64,000 bases of DNA from Rhodococcus sp. SMB37 (GCF_004345605.1 NZ_SLVY01000003.1:1-64000); one strand, 5' to 3'. Counted from the first letter of the stretch, positions 11,469-23,825 are shown. The notes: generated by a model not told the origin, from the letters alone. Numbers and translations are program-made.

Positions 11469-12680
11469 CTAACGGACGCGTTTATGACGCCCGGTCCGGC
11501 CGCCGCCACCGCCGTCGCCGTCATGATGACGCAGCGAGGGCACCGCAGTGACGACCAGGGCGAACACCAGCCCACCTGCCGTCAGGAGCACGACGGCCGT
11601 CCGGTCGAGCAGAGCAGACCCCACCGCACCGAACGCGAGGACTCCGACCCACAAGTACAACAGCAGCACGACCCTGCGGTGGGAGTGACCGATCTGCAGC
11701 AGTCGGTGATGGAGATGCATCTTGTCCGGGCTGAACGGGCTCACACCGGCGCGTGTGCGGCGGACGATGGCGAGCAGCAGGTCGAGGATCGGAATGAACG
11801 TCACCGCGCCCACCAGGATCAGCGGCGACAGCAGACCGAGCAGATCGCGGGAACCATAGGCGCTGAGAGGGATCCGGCCGGACGCACTGGTCGAGACGGC
11901 CGCGAGCATCAGGCCGATCAGCATCGATCCCGAGTCGCCCATGAAGATCCGGGCGGGCTGAAAATTGTGGGGCAGGAATCCGAGGCAGGCGCCCGCGAGC
12001 GCGGCGGCGATCAACGCCGGTGGATATGCAGCGACGTCGCCGCCCTGATCGAGTAGCAGACCCACCGAGAAGATGCAGATCGCCACCGCGGCGATCAGCC
12101 CCAGGCCGGCCGCGAGGCCGTCGAGGCCGTCGACGAAGTTCATCGCGTTGATCGTCACGGCAGCCACCGCAACAGTGAGCAGAGCGCCCTGCAGCTGGTC
12201 GAGCACAAGCGTCGAACCGCTGAAAGGGTTGTAGATGACGAGCCAGCTCACGCCCATCACCGCGAGCACGCCCGCCGCGGTCACCTGTCCGACGAACTTG
12301 GTGAGCGCGTCGAGCCCCCACCTGTCGTCGACGATGCCGACGAGCACGATGATCGTCGCCGACACCAATGCCGCGCCCATGTCGGGCGTGTACTCGAAAC
12401 CGCGAGTGAGGGCAGGAAGTTGTTGTGCGAAAAGGATTCCGACGACGAGACCGAGATAGATGCCCACACCGCCCATTCGGGGCGTGGGCGTCACGTGCAC
12501 ATCGCGGTCGCGCGGCTTCGCGACAGCCCCGAATTTGGTCGCGAGGATGCGGATGAGACCGGTGGAAAGGAACGTCACCACCGCCGCGGTGAGGAGAACG
12601 AGAAGCAACTCTCGGATCGGCACTCCGGCGCCCTGCCCCGATTGGGCGAGCACCACGGCCGCTGAGTCGACTGAAGTCAC
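11469..12680 (-). CDS. wecA: Decaprenyl-phosphate GlcNAc-1-phosphate transferase WecA
   Basis: Integral membrane enzyme that transfers GlcNAc-1-P from UDP-GlcNAc to decaprenyl phosphate, starting the linker unit that attaches arabinogalactan to peptidoglycan. 403 aa with about 11 membrane segments. Family motifs are present: NFVDGLDGLAAG, IFMGDSGSMLIG, and KMHLHHRLL. The GTG start at 12680 is preceded by AGGAG; the frame remains open to 12779 but that part lacks a start signal. It lies 19 bp after the sua5-like gene. The Gly/His/Arg-rich tail is cytoplasmic. Confidence 0.93.
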   Translation of the reverse strand: MTSVDSAAVVLAQSGQGAGVPIRELLLVLLTAAVVTFLSTGLIRILATKFGAVAKPRDRDVHVTPTPRMGGVGIYLGLVVGILFAQQLPALTRGFEYTPDMGAALVSATIIVLVGIVDDRWGLDALTKFVGQVTAAGVLAVMGVSWLVIYNPFSGSTLVLDQLQGALLTVAVAAVTINAMNFVDGLDGLAAGLGLIAAVAICIFSVGLLLDQGGDVAAYPPALIAAALAGACLGFLPHNFQPARIFMGDSGSMLIGLMLAAVSTSASGRIPLSAYGSRDLLGLLSPLILVGAVTFIPILDLLLAIVRRTRAGVSPFSPDKMHLHHRLLQIGHSHRRVVLLLYLWVGVLAFGAVGSALLDRTAVVLLTAGGLVFALVVTAVPSLRHHDGDGGGGGRTGRHKRVR

Positions 12681-12699
12681 GAACTCCTGTCCTCCACCG

Positions 12700-13362
12700 T
12701 CACTCCCCGCCGGTGCGCAGACGCTCGGCGTCGTCGCCCAGCACCTCCGCGATGGCTTCGGCGGATACGGCGCCTTCACGGATGATGCGCGGCCGGTTAC
12801 CGGTCAGGTCGACGATGGTCGAGGCAACCCCGTGCTCGGCCGGCCCCCCGTCCAGATATACGGATGCGGACTCCCCGAGCTGCTCCCGCGCCTCGGTGAC
12901 CGTCGTCGCGGGCGGTTGCCCGGACACGTTCGCACTCGAGACCGCGAGCGGTCCCACCTCACGGAGGAGCTCGAGAATCACAGGATGCAGCGGCATCCGG
13001 AGCATCACGGTTCCGCGGGTGTCGCCGAGATCCCAGGCGAGCGACGGTGCAGCGTGAACCACGAGGCTCAATCCACCCGGCCAGAAGGCCCTGATGAGTT
13101 CGCGGGCTTCCGGACGCACCGTGGTGACGAGCCCGTCGATCGTCGTCCACGATCCCACCAGAACGGGGACCGGCATGTCACGACCGCGACCCTTTGCGCG
13201 CAGCAGTGCTGAAACCGCCGAGCTGTCGAACGCATCTGCAGCGAGGCCGTAGAGCGTGTCGGTCGGGACGACGACGAGACGACCCGCTTTGAGCGAACCC
13301 CGGGCGGCATTCAGGCCTACGGAACGCGAATCGGGCTGATTGCAGTCGTACACAGTGCTCAC
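12700..13362 (-). CDS. L-threonylcarbamoyladenylate synthase (Sua5/TsaC family)
   Basis: Makes threonylcarbamoyl-AMP from threonine, bicarbonate and ATP for the t6A37 modification of ANN-decoding tRNAs. 220 aa with the YrdC fold signatures VPTDTLYGLAADAF, a KGR motif, PGGLSLVV, and SSANVSGQPPA. It lacks the long C-terminal Sua5 domain, so it is of the shorter TsaC-like type. Lies between prmC and wecA as in M. tuberculosis (Rv1301). Confidence 0.93.
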   Translation of the reverse strand: MSTVYDCNQPDSRSVGLNAARGSLKAGRLVVVPTDTLYGLAADAFDSSAVSALLRAKGRGRDMPVPVLVGSWTTIDGLVTTVRPEARELIRAFWPGGLSLVVHAAPSLAWDLGDTRGTVMLRMPLHPVILELLREVGPLAVSSANVSGQPPATTVTEAREQLGESASVYLDGGPAEHGVASTIVDLTGNRPRIIREGAVSAEAIAEVLGDDAERLRTGGE

Positions 13363-13422
13363 ATCGCCATCCTTCCACTCGCGTCGGGGTCCCCGAAGAT
13401 CGGCCCCGTTCGCCGAGCGCGT

Positions 13423-14346
13423 TCAGTCGGACTCGGCCGCCGGTACCGGCTTCGCACGACTCGCCTCCCGTTCCGTCGGGACTCGCCGCGCAACGACGAA
13501 CCGCGGTTTGCCCGCCAGATCCGGATGCTCGGCCACGTCACCGAAAACCCGACGTCCGGAGAACAGGGCTGCGACCTGCCCTCCGTTGGTGTCGTCGTGT
13601 TCGACGGCCACCGCTCCCCCGATCCGTAGCCATCGGGCGACATTGGAGATCATCGGCTTGATCACCGAGAGTCCGTCCGGCCCACCGAATAGTGCCGAGT
13701 GCGGGTCGTGATCGATCACTTCCGGATCGAGTTCCGCACCCTCGGGAATGTACGGCGGATTGGACACGACCACGTCGACGATGCCTTCGAGCGACGCGAG
13801 CAGGCCTCGATCGGTCACATCGCCCTGATGCAGGACGATGGGGGTGTCGCCTTCACGCGCCCGGGTCTCGGCATTGCGCCGTGCCCACGCGAGAGCTTTC
13901 GGTTCGAGTTCGACGGAGTGCACCACCGCATCGGGGCGAGCGTTCGCGATCGCCAGGGCAAGGGCGCCGGATCCGGTACACAGATCGAGCACGACGGGGT
14001 TGCGTCGGTCGTACTGTTCGAGAAATGCCAGGGCCCACCCGAGTAGCAGTTCGGTCTCCGGCCGTGGGACGAAGACACCGGGACCGACGGCAAGATCGAT
14101 CGCACCCATCGGCGACGTTCCGGTGATGTATTGGAGGGGGATCCGTTTTGCCCGCTGCGCGATCATTGCCCGATATGCATCGACCATCGCGGGGTCGACG
14201 AGAGGCACCAGACCGAGGCGGGTGCGTTCGATTCCGAGGAGGTGAGCAGCGAGCAACTCGGCGTCCACACGGGGGCTCGGGACACCCGCTTCTTCGAGCA
14301 CCGATACGGCGTCGATGATGGCCAGGCGCAGTGGTTGACGACTCAC
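13423..14346 (-). CDS. prmC: Peptide chain release factor N5-glutamine methyltransferase PrmC
   Basis: SAM-dependent enzyme that methylates the glutamine of the GGQ motif in release factors RF1 and RF2. It carries the SAM-binding LDLCTGSGALALA, the substrate-binding SNPPYIPE (NPPY) motif, and FVPRPETELLL. I use the GTG at 14346, giving SRQPLRLAI as N-terminus and 307 aa. GTG at 14370 would add eight residues. The open frame runs further upstream but overlaps the divergent secreted-protein gene. Its substrate RF1 (prfA) is encoded about 600 bp away. Confidence 0.93.
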   Translation of the reverse strand: MSRQPLRLAIIDAVSVLEEAGVPSPRVDAELLAAHLLGIERTRLGLVPLVDPAMVDAYRAMIAQRAKRIPLQYITGTSPMGAIDLAVGPGVFVPRPETELLLGWALAFLEQYDRRNPVVLDLCTGSGALALAIANARPDAVVHSVELEPKALAWARRNAETRAREGDTPIVLHQGDVTDRGLLASLEGIVDVVVSNPPYIPEGAELDPEVIDHDPHSALFGGPDGLSVIKPMISNVARWLRIGGAVAVEHDDTNGGQVAALFSGRRVFGDVAEHPDLAGKPRFVVARRVPTEREASRAKPVPAAESD

Positions 14347-14458
14347 GAGTACAGGGTCCCATGCGGTCACGAACAGAACACGGATAGGTCTACTTCGCCA
14401 CATCCGACACCACATCGTCGATAACGTCCCGGAGGTTGGGGAAACCGAAAGGAGTGTC

Positions 14459-14926
14459 ATGAACAAGAACACATCACGCGCTGTCCGCGCCGCGGCAGTG
14501 GTCGCGATGGGCGGTGCGGCAGTATTCGCGGGGAGCGGCACCGGAGCGGCTGCACCCATCGACTTCCAGCCGATACCGGTGCTGTGCCCTGCGGGAATCG
14601 CGGAGACCCAGTCGTTGACACACACCGAGAACGACGCCGTCGAGGGCGACGAAGTCCTCTATGTCGTCAACCAGCAGAGTGTCGGCGGCGGGACAGTGTC
14701 CTGGATCAACGTCAACACCGGAGTGACCGGCACGGCCACTCTGGAATCGACGGAAGGTCTGTGGGGAGCCCCCGCCGCGCTGACCGAACCCGAGGCCGGA
14801 ACGGTTCTGGCTGCGATCTGGGGTATGCATGAAAACGAAGCAGGTGAGCAGTGCTTCCTGCTCCCCGGCATCGACATCGCTCAGGTGCCGGGCGAGGCGG
14901 ACGAGGGCGAAGCGGACGAAGGATAA
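14459..14926 (+). CDS. Small secreted protein of unknown function
   Basis: 155 aa. A typical Sec signal peptide (basic MNKNTSRAVR start, hydrophobic AAAVVAMGGAAVFAGSG, AxA-type site before APIDF at about residue 32). The mature part is about 120 aa with only two cysteines (in VLCPAG and EQCFLL), which may form a disulfide. The C-terminal tail is acidic and repeated (GEADEGEADEG). AAAGGAG lies just before the ATG. I do not recognise a family. It is the only plus-strand gene between prfA and prmC in an otherwise conserved minus-strand block. Confidence 0.8.
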   Translation: MNKNTSRAVRAAAVVAMGGAAVFAGSGTGAAAPIDFQPIPVLCPAGIAETQSLTHTENDAVEGDEVLYVVNQQSVGGGTVSWINVNTGVTGTATLESTEGLWGAPAALTEPEAGTVLAAIWGMHENEAGEQCFLLPGIDIAQVPGEADEGEADEG

Positions 14927-14962
14927 GAACCGTCCACTCGACGAGAGGTCCGGTTCCGACGA

Positions 14963-16042
14963 TCATTCCGCCGCGAGCCGGGCCTCTCGATCTGCAGTAC
15001 CCAACGCGTCGAGCAGCGCATCCATCTCACCGTCGAGCACAGCGTCGAGGTTGTGGGCCTTGAACCCGATCCGGTGATCGGTGATCCGGTTCTCCGGGAA
15101 GTTGTAGGTGCGGATCCGTTCGGAGCGGTCGACGGTGCGCACCTGGCTGGCGCGACCGGCCGATGCTTCGGCGTCCGCAGCCTCTTCTGCCGCCGCCTGC
15201 AGGCGCGCAGCGAGCACCTGCATCGCGCGGGCCTTGTTTTGCAGCTGTGAGCGCTCGTTCTGGCAGGTCACGACGATGCCCGTGGGCAGGTGGGTGATGC
15301 GCACAGCGGAGTCGGTGGTGTTGACGCCCTGACCGCCCTTACCGGACGAGCGGTAAACGTCGATGCGCAGGTCGGTCTCGTCGATCTGGACTTCTTCGAC
15401 CTCGTCGGGCTCGGGGTAGATGAACACGCCGGCCGCCGACGTGTGCACACGGCCCTGCGATTCCGTCACCGGGACTCGCTGGACTCGGTGGACGCCGCCT
15501 TCGAACTTGAGCCGCGACCACACGCCGTCACGCACGTCGGTCTTGGACTTGATCGACAGGGTCACATCCTTGTAGCCACCGAGATCGGAATAGGTGGCTC
15601 CGAGGACTTCGACACGCCATCCGGCGCGCTCTGCGAAACGTGTGTACATGCGAGCGAGATCTGCAGCGAACAACGCGGACTCTTCGCCGCCCTCACCGGA
15701 CTTGACCTCGAGCACCACGTCGTCGCCGTCGTGGGGGTCACGCGGAGCGAGCAGGTCGGTGAGTGTCTTGTCCAGCTCGGAAACGCGCTCTTCGAGGTCC
15801 GGAACCTCGGCGGCGAACGAGGAGTCGTCGGCGGCAAGTTCACGGGCAGCCTCGAGGTCGTCACGTGCCGCAGTCAATTTCGTGTAGGTCGCCATGATCG
15901 GCGCGAGCTCGGCGAACCGCTTACCCACCTTACGGGCAGCTGACGGGTCGTCGTGCAGCGACGGGTCGGACAGCTGCTGCTCCAGACCCGCGTGCTCGGC
16001 CAGGATGTCGTCGATGGCCGACGGCTTGGTCTGCCCCGCCAT
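14963..16042 (-). CDS. prfA: Peptide chain release factor 1
   Basis: Recognises UAA and UAG stop codons and triggers peptide release. 359 aa. The GGQ loop is in [17 protein letters not shown], and the RF1-type codon-recognition tripeptide is PVT within [16 protein letters not shown]. The tripeptide form shows RF1 rather than RF2. It is preceded by the rpmE terminator at 16131-16175 and is therefore likely transcribed from its own promoter. Confidence 0.97.
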   Translation of the reverse strand: MAGQTKPSAIDDILAEHAGLEQQLSDPSLHDDPSAARKVGKRFAELAPIMATYTKLTAARDDLEAARELAADDSSFAAEVPDLEERVSELDKTLTDLLAPRDPHDGDDVVLEVKSGEGGEESALFAADLARMYTRFAERAGWRVEVLGATYSDLGGYKDVTLSIKSKTDVRDGVWSRLKFEGGVHRVQRVPVTESQGRVHTSAAGVFIYPEPDEVEEVQIDETDLRIDVYRSSGKGGQGVNTTDSAVRITHLPTGIVVTCQNERSQLQNKARAMQVLAARLQAAAEEAADAEASAGRASQVRTVDRSERIRTYNFPENRITDHRIGFKAHNLDAVLDGEMDALLDALGTADREARLAAE

Positions 16043-16130
16043 GGGTTCGCTCCGCTCTAGTCGTGAAAGTGCTGTGTTCTGCAGGAATCGGGCTCTCTGC
16101 AGGATCCGTCCCTCGGTCGGGAACGAAAAA

Positions 16131-16175
16131 ATGCCGACGCCCGGCCTGTACGAGGACAGAACCGGGCGTCGGCAT
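16131..16175 (-). terminator. Intrinsic terminator of rpmE
   Basis: A perfect 14-bp inverted repeat (16131-16144 with 16162-16175) with a 17-nt loop. On the minus strand it is followed by a run of T (complement of A at 16126-16131). It begins 6 bp after the rpmE stop. Confidence 0.85.
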
Positions 16176-16180
16176 TGCAG

Positions 16181-16414
16181 CTAGCTGTCGGCCGCAGCCT
16201 TCTTCGGTGCGCGCTTGCCGTAGCGAGCCTCGAAGCGCGCGACGCGTCCACCGGTGTCGAGGATCTTCTGCTTGCCCGTGTAGAACGGGTGGCAGTTGGA
16301 GCACACCTCGACGTTGACACGGCCGGACTCGGACGTGCTGCGGGTCTCGAACGTGTTACCGCAACCGCAGACGACGGTCGTCACCTGGTAGTTGGGGTGG
16401 ATTCCTGCCTTCAT
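16181..16414 (-). CDS. rpmE: 50S ribosomal protein L31, zinc-binding form
   Basis: 77-aa ribosomal protein with both halves of the zinc site: VVCGCGNTF and [15 protein letters not shown]. This is the C+ type that stores zinc; actinobacteria often have a second, zinc-free paralogue used during zinc starvation. None is in this window. The Lys/Ala-rich C-terminus is typical. A strong terminator follows. Confidence 0.97.
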   Translation of the reverse strand: MKAGIHPNYQVTTVVCGCGNTFETRSTSESGRVNVEVCSNCHPFYTGKQKILDTGGRVARFEARYGKRAPKKAAADS

Positions 16415-16503
16415 GGTGTCCCTTTCGTGGTCGCCGGGTCGCCTTCGCCGATCGAAGACGTGAACCGGAACCGGACTGAGCCGTTCGATTATGCCAAACG
16501 TAC

Positions 16504-16528
16504 GGGCCCGGGAAAAATTCCCGGGCCC
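16504..16528 (-). terminator. Probable terminator after rho
   Basis: An 11-bp perfect inverted repeat (GGGCCCGGGAA/TTCCCGGGCCC) with a 3-nt loop, starting 5 bp after the rho stop codon. On the minus strand there is no downstream T-run, although the apex is T-rich. It separates rho from rpmE. Confidence 0.55.
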
Positions 16529-16533
16529 CCACG

Positions 16534-18594
16534 TCAGTCTTCCAGTGCTCCCGGTGCGGTCTTCGCGACCTGCATGAGGAACTCGATATTCGTCTTGGAC
16601 TTCTTGAGCCGATCGATCAGTAGATCGATCGCCTGGTGCGAGTCCAGACCCGACAGCACGCGACGCAGCTTGTGCACGACTGCGAACTCGTCGGGGCTCA
16701 TGAGGAGCTCGTCCTTACGCGTACCCGACGGATTGACGTCCACCGCGGGGAACACACGACGCTCGGCGATCTTGCGATCGAGCTTGAGCTCGGCGTTGCC
16801 GGTGCCCTTGAACTCCTCGAAGATCACCGTGTCACCGGTCGAGCCGGTCTCGACCATCGCGGTCGCGATGATCGTGAGCGACCCACCGTTCTCGATGTTG
16901 CGCGCAGCGCCGAGGAAACGCTTCGGCGGGTACAGCGCGGTCGAGTCGACACCACCGGAGAGGATTCGTCCCGATGCGGGCGACGAGTTGTTGTACGCGC
17001 GGCCGAGGCGGGTGATCGAGTCGAGCAGGACCACCACGTCGCGTCCCATTTCGACCAGTCGCTTCGCACGCTCGATCGCGAGCTCGGCAACGGAGGTGTG
17101 GTCTGACGGCGGCCGGTCGAAGGTCGAGGCGATGACCTCACCCTTCACCGAGCGCTGCATGTCGGTGACCTCTTCTGGACGCTCGTCGACCAGGACCACC
17201 ATCAGGTAGCACTCGGGGTTGTTGACGGCGATCGCGTTGGCGATGTCCTGCAGCACGGTGGTCTTACCGGCCTTCGGAGGCGACACGATGAGCGCGCGCT
17301 GTCCCTTACCGATCGGCATGACCAGGTCGATCACACGCGTGGTGAGAATGTTCTGCTGTGTCTCGAGGCGCAGGCGCTGATTCGGGTACAACGGGGTGAG
17401 CTTGTTGAACTCGGGCCGACGCTTGGATGCGTCGACCTCACCACCATTGACGGTGTCCAGCCGCACCAGAGGGTTGAACTTCTGGCGCTGGTTGGCCTGC
17501 TCACCCTCGCGCGGAACCCGCACTGCACCGGTGATGGCGTCGCCCCGGCGAAGGCCGTTCTTACGCACCATGTTCATCGACACATACACGTCGTTCGGGC
17601 CGGCGAGGTAGCCGGAGGTCCGCACGAACGCGTAGTTGTCGAGCACGTCGAGGATGCCCGCGACCGGCTGGAGGACGTCGTCTTCCCGAATCTCGGGTTC
17701 GCGCGAATCTCCGCCCCCGGATTCGCCGCGGTCGCGTCCACGACGACGCTCCCGGAAACGACGACCCCGACGACCGCGGCCGCCTTCCTCGTCGTCGTCT
17801 CCACGATTGTCGCGGTTGTCCTGACGGGGGCCCTGGTTGCGGTCGCCCTGGTTGCGATCGTCGCGGTTCCGGTCGCCCTGGTTGCGGTCGCCCTGGTTGC
17901 GGTCACCCTGGTTACGATCGCCGCGCTGGCGTCCACCTTCGGAATCGGTGCGGTCCTGGGACTTCCCGCGGTCGTTCGACCGATCACGGGACTCACCACC
18001 ACGTTCGGCGTCGGCGGTGTGCGAGTCGCCGGTTGCCTGCGTCTCGCCCTTCTGGTTCTGGTCCTGCTGATCCGCACCGCGACGACCGCGACGCTGACGA
18101 CCCCGGCGGGGTGCATCGTCGTCCGAGTCGGACGGCTGCGCATCCGCGGCGGGCTTCTCGGCCGCTGCCGACTTCTCGGCGGGGGCAGCCTTCTCTACAG
18201 GGGCCACGGCCTGGGCGGATTCGTCCAGGGTTGCCTCGGCAGTGCGGGTGCGGCGGGTACGCGCAGGGCGGCTCGCTGCTTCCTCTGCACTCTCGGTAGG
18301 AGCCTCGGCCGGGGTTTCGGTAGGAGCCTGGGCGGGCTCGGCCTTTGCCTTGGTAGCGGGAGCGCTCTTGGCACCAGCGGGGGCGTTCTGAGCACCGCTC
18401 CCCTGCTTTTCCTTGATCGCAGCGATGAGGTCGCCCTTGCGCATTCCCGACGTGCCCTTGATGCCGAGTTCGGCAGCGAGCGCCCTCAACTCGACGAGCA
18501 CCATGCCCGCAAGCCCGGTGCCACGACGGGCTCCACGCGAGGACTGTGCAGAATCGTCGGAAGCTGGTGTAGCGATCAGGTCCGTATCTGTCAC
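16534..18594 (-). CDS. rho: Transcription termination factor Rho with long disordered insert
   Basis: Hexameric RNA helicase/ATPase that ends transcription at Rho-dependent sites. 686 aa against 419 in E. coli. Order: Rho_N SAP-like domain (about residues 30-70, [15 protein letters not shown]), then some 220 residues of low-complexity sequence (Ala/Pro/Glu, then Arg/Gly/Asp/Gln/Asn). The RNA-binding cold-shock-like domain (about 295-370, [17 protein letters not shown]) and the ATPase core with Walker [10 protein letters not shown] follow. The basic insert includes NQGDR pentapeptides encoded by 15-bp tandem repeats at 17831-17920. Start: GTG 18594 with AAGGAAAGGA upstream. Confidence 0.95.
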   Translation of the reverse strand: MTDTDLIATPASDDSAQSSRGARRGTGLAGMVLVELRALAAELGIKGTSGMRKGDLIAAIKEKQGSGAQNAPAGAKSAPATKAKAEPAQAPTETPAEAPTESAEEAASRPARTRRTRTAEATLDESAQAVAPVEKAAPAEKSAAAEKPAADAQPSDSDDDAPRRGRQRRGRRGADQQDQNQKGETQATGDSHTADAERGGESRDRSNDRGKSQDRTDSEGGRQRGDRNQGDRNQGDRNQGDRNRDDRNQGDRNQGPRQDNRDNRGDDDEEGGRGRRGRRFRERRRGRDRGESGGGDSREPEIREDDVLQPVAGILDVLDNYAFVRTSGYLAGPNDVYVSMNMVRKNGLRRGDAITGAVRVPREGEQANQRQKFNPLVRLDTVNGGEVDASKRRPEFNKLTPLYPNQRLRLETQQNILTTRVIDLVMPIGKGQRALIVSPPKAGKTTVLQDIANAIAVNNPECYLMVVLVDERPEEVTDMQRSVKGEVIASTFDRPPSDHTSVAELAIERAKRLVEMGRDVVVLLDSITRLGRAYNNSSPASGRILSGGVDSTALYPPKRFLGAARNIENGGSLTIIATAMVETGSTGDTVIFEEFKGTGNAELKLDRKIAERRVFPAVDVNPSGTRKDELLMSPDEFAVVHKLRRVLSGLDSHQAIDLLIDRLKKSKTNIEFLMQVAKTAPGALED
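17831..17920 (-). repeat. Six 15-bp tandem repeats inside rho
   Basis: Six consecutive 15-bp units lie in the rho insert; on the plus strand the unit is ccctggttgcggtcg. Units 1 and 4 are identical, units 2, 5 and 6 differ at one or two positions, and unit 3 is diverged. In frame they encode NQGDR-type pentapeptides, so gain or loss of a unit keeps the reading frame. Confidence 0.9.
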
Positions 18595-18964
18595 GGAGAT
18601 CCTTTCCTTCCCTCGCCCACTCATGCAGAGTCGAGGGTTCGTTCCGCAGATCAGCTTCATCCACTGAGCTGGGATTTGCCGTACGAGTTCACGGAAGTCG
18701 AACGGTCGGCACGTCCGCCACCCCACCGATGTCGGTTAGGTACGGTCTTGTCCCATTCCCCGGATCGGGATCAGGTGAGGATCGACCCAGGATCGGACGC
18801 CCCGATGGAGCTGGAGTGAATGTCCTGGAGAACCCGGCGACACGAGCGCACGACGTGCGGACTTCCTCAGGATAGCGGCGTTCTGCACGTAGGGCAAGAA
18901 TCTGTGTGACGCGAGGTTCGTGTGTGATGCGCCACTCCCGACCGCACACGATCGCAGGCATCGA
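18595..18964 (-). other. rho 5' region (long leader)
   Basis: About 370 bp between the thrB terminator and the rho start with no credible gene. It contains a candidate promoter at 18869-18897, which would give rho an untranslated leader of roughly 270 nt. Long leaders upstream of rho are known to support autoregulation in several bacteria; here this is inference only. Confidence 0.5.
18869..18897 (-). promoter_or_regulatory. Candidate rho promoter
   Basis: On the minus strand TTGCCC (18892-18897), a 17-bp spacer, then TATCCT (18869-18874). It is the best sigma-70-like pair in the gap upstream of rho. Confidence 0.45.
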
Positions 18965-19004
18965 CTGCAACGGCCGGCCCGATATTGCGGGCCGGCCGTT
19001 GCAG
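18965..19004 (-). terminator. Terminator-like hairpin after thrB
   Basis: A perfect 17-bp inverted repeat (18965-18981 with 18988-19004) with a 6-nt loop, 21 bp past the thrB stop. No T-run follows on the minus strand, so termination may be partial. It marks the end of the argS-lysA-hom-thrC-thrB operon. Confidence 0.65.
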
Positions 19005-19025
19005 TTGCGATCGTAGGCGTGGTGG

Positions 19026-21078
<2,053 letters not shown>

Positions 21079-21082
<4 letters not shown>

Positions 21083-22407
21083 TCGGCGGATCCCTCCAGT
21101 CTCAGGACGCTGGTGACAGCAGTTACGGATTCGAGATTCTCGAGCGCTGCTACGGTGTCCGCCAGCGCCCGGTCGGTGGCTCGGTGCGTGAGCACCACCA
21201 GGCGAGCGCCGTCGCCGGCACCCTCCTGGCGCACGGCGGAGATACTGACGCCCCGCGTCGCGAACTCGGCGGCGACGGCGGAGAGGACGCCGGCCCGGTC
21301 GGCGACCTGCAGGTTCACGTAGTACCGGGTGACGATGTCGCTCATCGGGGCGATCTCGAGCTTGGCGTACTTCGATTCGCGCGGACCGCGGCCACCCTGG
21401 ACGCGGTTGCGCGCCGCCATGACGAGGTCACCCATCACGGCGGATGCGGTGGGCGCCCCTCCGGCCCCCTGGCCGTAGAACATGAGCCGACCGGCGGCCT
21501 GCGCTTCGACGACGACGGCATTGAACGCACCGGCGACGGTCGCAAGGGGGTGCTCACGCGGCACGAGGGCCGGATACACGCGCGCCGAGACACGGTCACG
21601 GCCGTCGGGACCGGAGATACGTTCGCAGATCGCGAGCAGCTTGATCGTGCAGTTGAGCGCACGGGCCGACGTGAGGTCGGCGGCGGTGATCGAGCTCATG
21701 CCTTCGCGGTAGACGTCGGAAGCGGTCACGCGGGTGTGGAACGCGATGGACGCGAGGATCGCTGCCTTGGCCGCCGCATCGAATCCTTCGACGTCGGCGG
21801 TCGGATCGGCTTCTGCATAGCCGAGACGACCCGCTTCGGCCAGTGTCGTCTCGTAGTCGGCACCGCTCTCGTCCATTGCGGACAGGATGTAGTTCGTCGT
21901 GCCGTTGACGATGCCCATCACCCGGTCGACGCGGTCGCCTGCCAGCGACTGGGTCAGGGGGCGGATCACCGGGATGGCGCCGGCGACAGCAGCTTCGAAA
22001 TACAGGTCGGCGTTGTGAGATTCTGCGGCCTCTGCCAGTTCACCGGTGTAGGCGGCGAGGAGCGCCTTGTTCGCGGTGACCACCGACTTGCCGGCGTCGA
22101 GTGCGGCGCGCACCAGCGTGCGCGGCAATTCGATACCCCCGATGAGTTCGACGACGAGGTCGACGTCGTCGCGACGGACGAGCGCTTCCGCGTCGGTCGT
22201 CAAGAGCTCCGCGGGAATCCCACGATCCGACGAGGCGTCGCGCACCGCGACGCCCCTCAGTTCGAGAGGCGCACCGATGCGTTCCTGCAGGTCGAGTGCG
22301 TCTTCCCGGATGATGTTGACGACCTCGGCACCCACGGTGCCGTGGCCGAGCACCGCGACACCGAGGGGTCGCTGCCCGGATGCACCTTCCACCGTTGTGC
22401 TGGTCAC
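21079..22407 (-). CDS. hom: Homoserine dehydrogenase
   Basis: NAD(P)H-dependent reduction of aspartate semialdehyde to homoserine, the branch point to threonine and methionine. 442 aa: Rossmann motif [14 protein letters not shown] near the N-terminus, the catalytic region [14 protein letters not shown] and [16 protein letters not shown], and a C-terminal ACT domain (about 355-442, [21 protein letters not shown]). The ACT domain implies feedback control, usually by threonine. The GTG at 22407 has GGAGG upstream and overlaps the lysA stop by 4 bp; open frame upstream of it lies within lysA. Confidence 0.96.
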
Positions 22408-23825
22408 TCCGTAACCTCCAAGCTCAGCAGATCTTCGATCGTTTCCCTGCGCAGCAGGATGCGCGAGACGCCGTCCTTGACCGCCACGACAGCGGGGCGG
22501 GTCAGCATGTTGTACCTGCTGGACATCGAGTAGCAGTATGCACCGGTCGCCGCCACAGCCAGCAAATCTCCCGCGCCGATGTCGGCGGGCATCCATGCGT
22601 CGCGAATGATGATGTCACCGCTCTCGCAGTGCTTGCCGACCACCCGCGCAACGACGGGTTCGGCTTCGCTCACCCGCGACACGAGGCGCGATTCGTACTC
22701 CGCCTGATACAGCGAGGTACGGATGTTGTCGCTCATCCCGCCGTCGACGCTGATGTAGCGCCGGCTCTGGCCGGCACCGACGGTCACGTCCTTGATGGTG
22801 CCCACTTCGTAGAGGGTGACGGTGCCCGGGCCCGCGATGGCGCGTCCGGGTTCGACCGCGAGGGTCGGTGTGGGCAGTCCGACCAGAGCCGATTCGGTGC
22901 GCACGATGTCGTTGAGCTTTGCCGCGAGATCGGTGACCGGCGGGGGGTCGTCGCTCGGCACGTACGAGATGCCGAGGCCGCCCCCGAGGTCGACGATGTG
23001 CAGCTGTGAGGTCTTGTCGACCCCGAATTCGGCGACGATGTCGCGCAAGAGCCCGATCACGCGGTGGGCAGCGAGTTCGAATCCGTCGACGTCGAAGATC
23101 TGCGAACCGATGTGGCTGTGCAGCCCGACCAGGCGGAGGTTGTCGGCCGCGAACACTCGGCGCACCGCGTCCATCGCGTGGCCGCCGGCCAGCGAGAGAC
23201 CGAACTTCTGATCCTCGTGCGCGGTGGAGATGAACTCGTGGGTGTGTGCTTCGACACCGACGGTGACGCGGATGAGCACGTCCTGGACGGCGTCCAGCTC
23301 ACCGGCGACGGCGTCGAGGCGATCGATTTCGGCGAGCGAGTCCAGCACGATGTGCCCGACGCCGACCTCGACGGCGGTCCGCAGTTCGGCCACGGACTTG
23401 TTGTTGCCGTGCAGCGCGATCTTCTGCGCCGGGAAGCCGGCGCGCAGCGCTACGGCGAGTTCACCCCCGGATGCGACGTCGAGGCACAGTCCCTCCTGGT
23501 GCACCCACCGGGCGATCTCGGTGCACAGGAATGCCTTGGACGCGTAGTGGACACGCGCTGCGGGGCCGAAGGCCTCGGCGATCTCGCGGCACCTCGATCG
23601 GAAATCGTCCTCGTCGACGACGAACAGCGGTGTGCCGTAGGTCTCGGCGAGTTCGGCGACGGAGACACCGGCGATGCGAGTGACGCCGTCGTCGCCGCGG
23701 CTGGTGTTGCGTGGCCACACGTGCCGGTGGAGCTCGTTCAGTTCTGCAGCATTCTCGGGTCGTTGCGGCAGGCCGGGTGCGTGCGGGATCTCGGCGTGAC
23801 GCGGCCCCGCGGGATGCGCGTTCAC
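22404..23825 (-). CDS. lysA: Diaminopimelate decarboxylase
   Basis: PLP-dependent last step of lysine synthesis, converting meso-diaminopimelate to lysine. 473 aa. PLP lysine in [20 protein letters not shown], the glycine-rich [10 protein letters not shown], and the C-terminal [10 protein letters not shown] motif with the active-site Cys. The GTG start at 23825 overlaps the argS stop by 4 bp (ATGTGA). The frame stays open upstream inside argS, but those residues are not LysA-like. Confidence 0.96.
   Translation of the reverse strand: MNAHPAGPRHAEIPHAPGLPQRPENAAELNELHRHVWPRNTSRGDDGVTRIAGVSVAELAETYGTPLFVVDEDDFRSRCREIAEAFGPAARVHYASKAFLCTEIARWVHQEGLCLDVASGGELAVALRAGFPAQKIALHGNNKSVAELRTAVEVGVGHIVLDSLAEIDRLDAVAGELDAVQDVLIRVTVGVEAHTHEFISTAHEDQKFGLSLAGGHAMDAVRRVFAADNLRLVGLHSHIGSQIFDVDGFELAAHRVIGLLRDIVAEFGVDKTSQLHIVDLGGGLGISYVPSDDPPPVTDLAAKLNDIVRTESALVGLPTPTLAVEPGRAIAGPGTVTLYEVGTIKDVTVGAGQSRRYISVDGGMSDNIRTSLYQAEYESRLVSRVSEAEPVVARVVGKHCESGDIIIRDAWMPADIGAGDLLAVAATGAYCYSMSSRYNMLTRPAVVAVKDGVSRILLRRETIEDLLSLEVTE

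Noticed and set aside
17831-17920. CRISPR-like array
   Set aside because: The units are only 15 bp, directly tandem without spacers, and in frame within rho.
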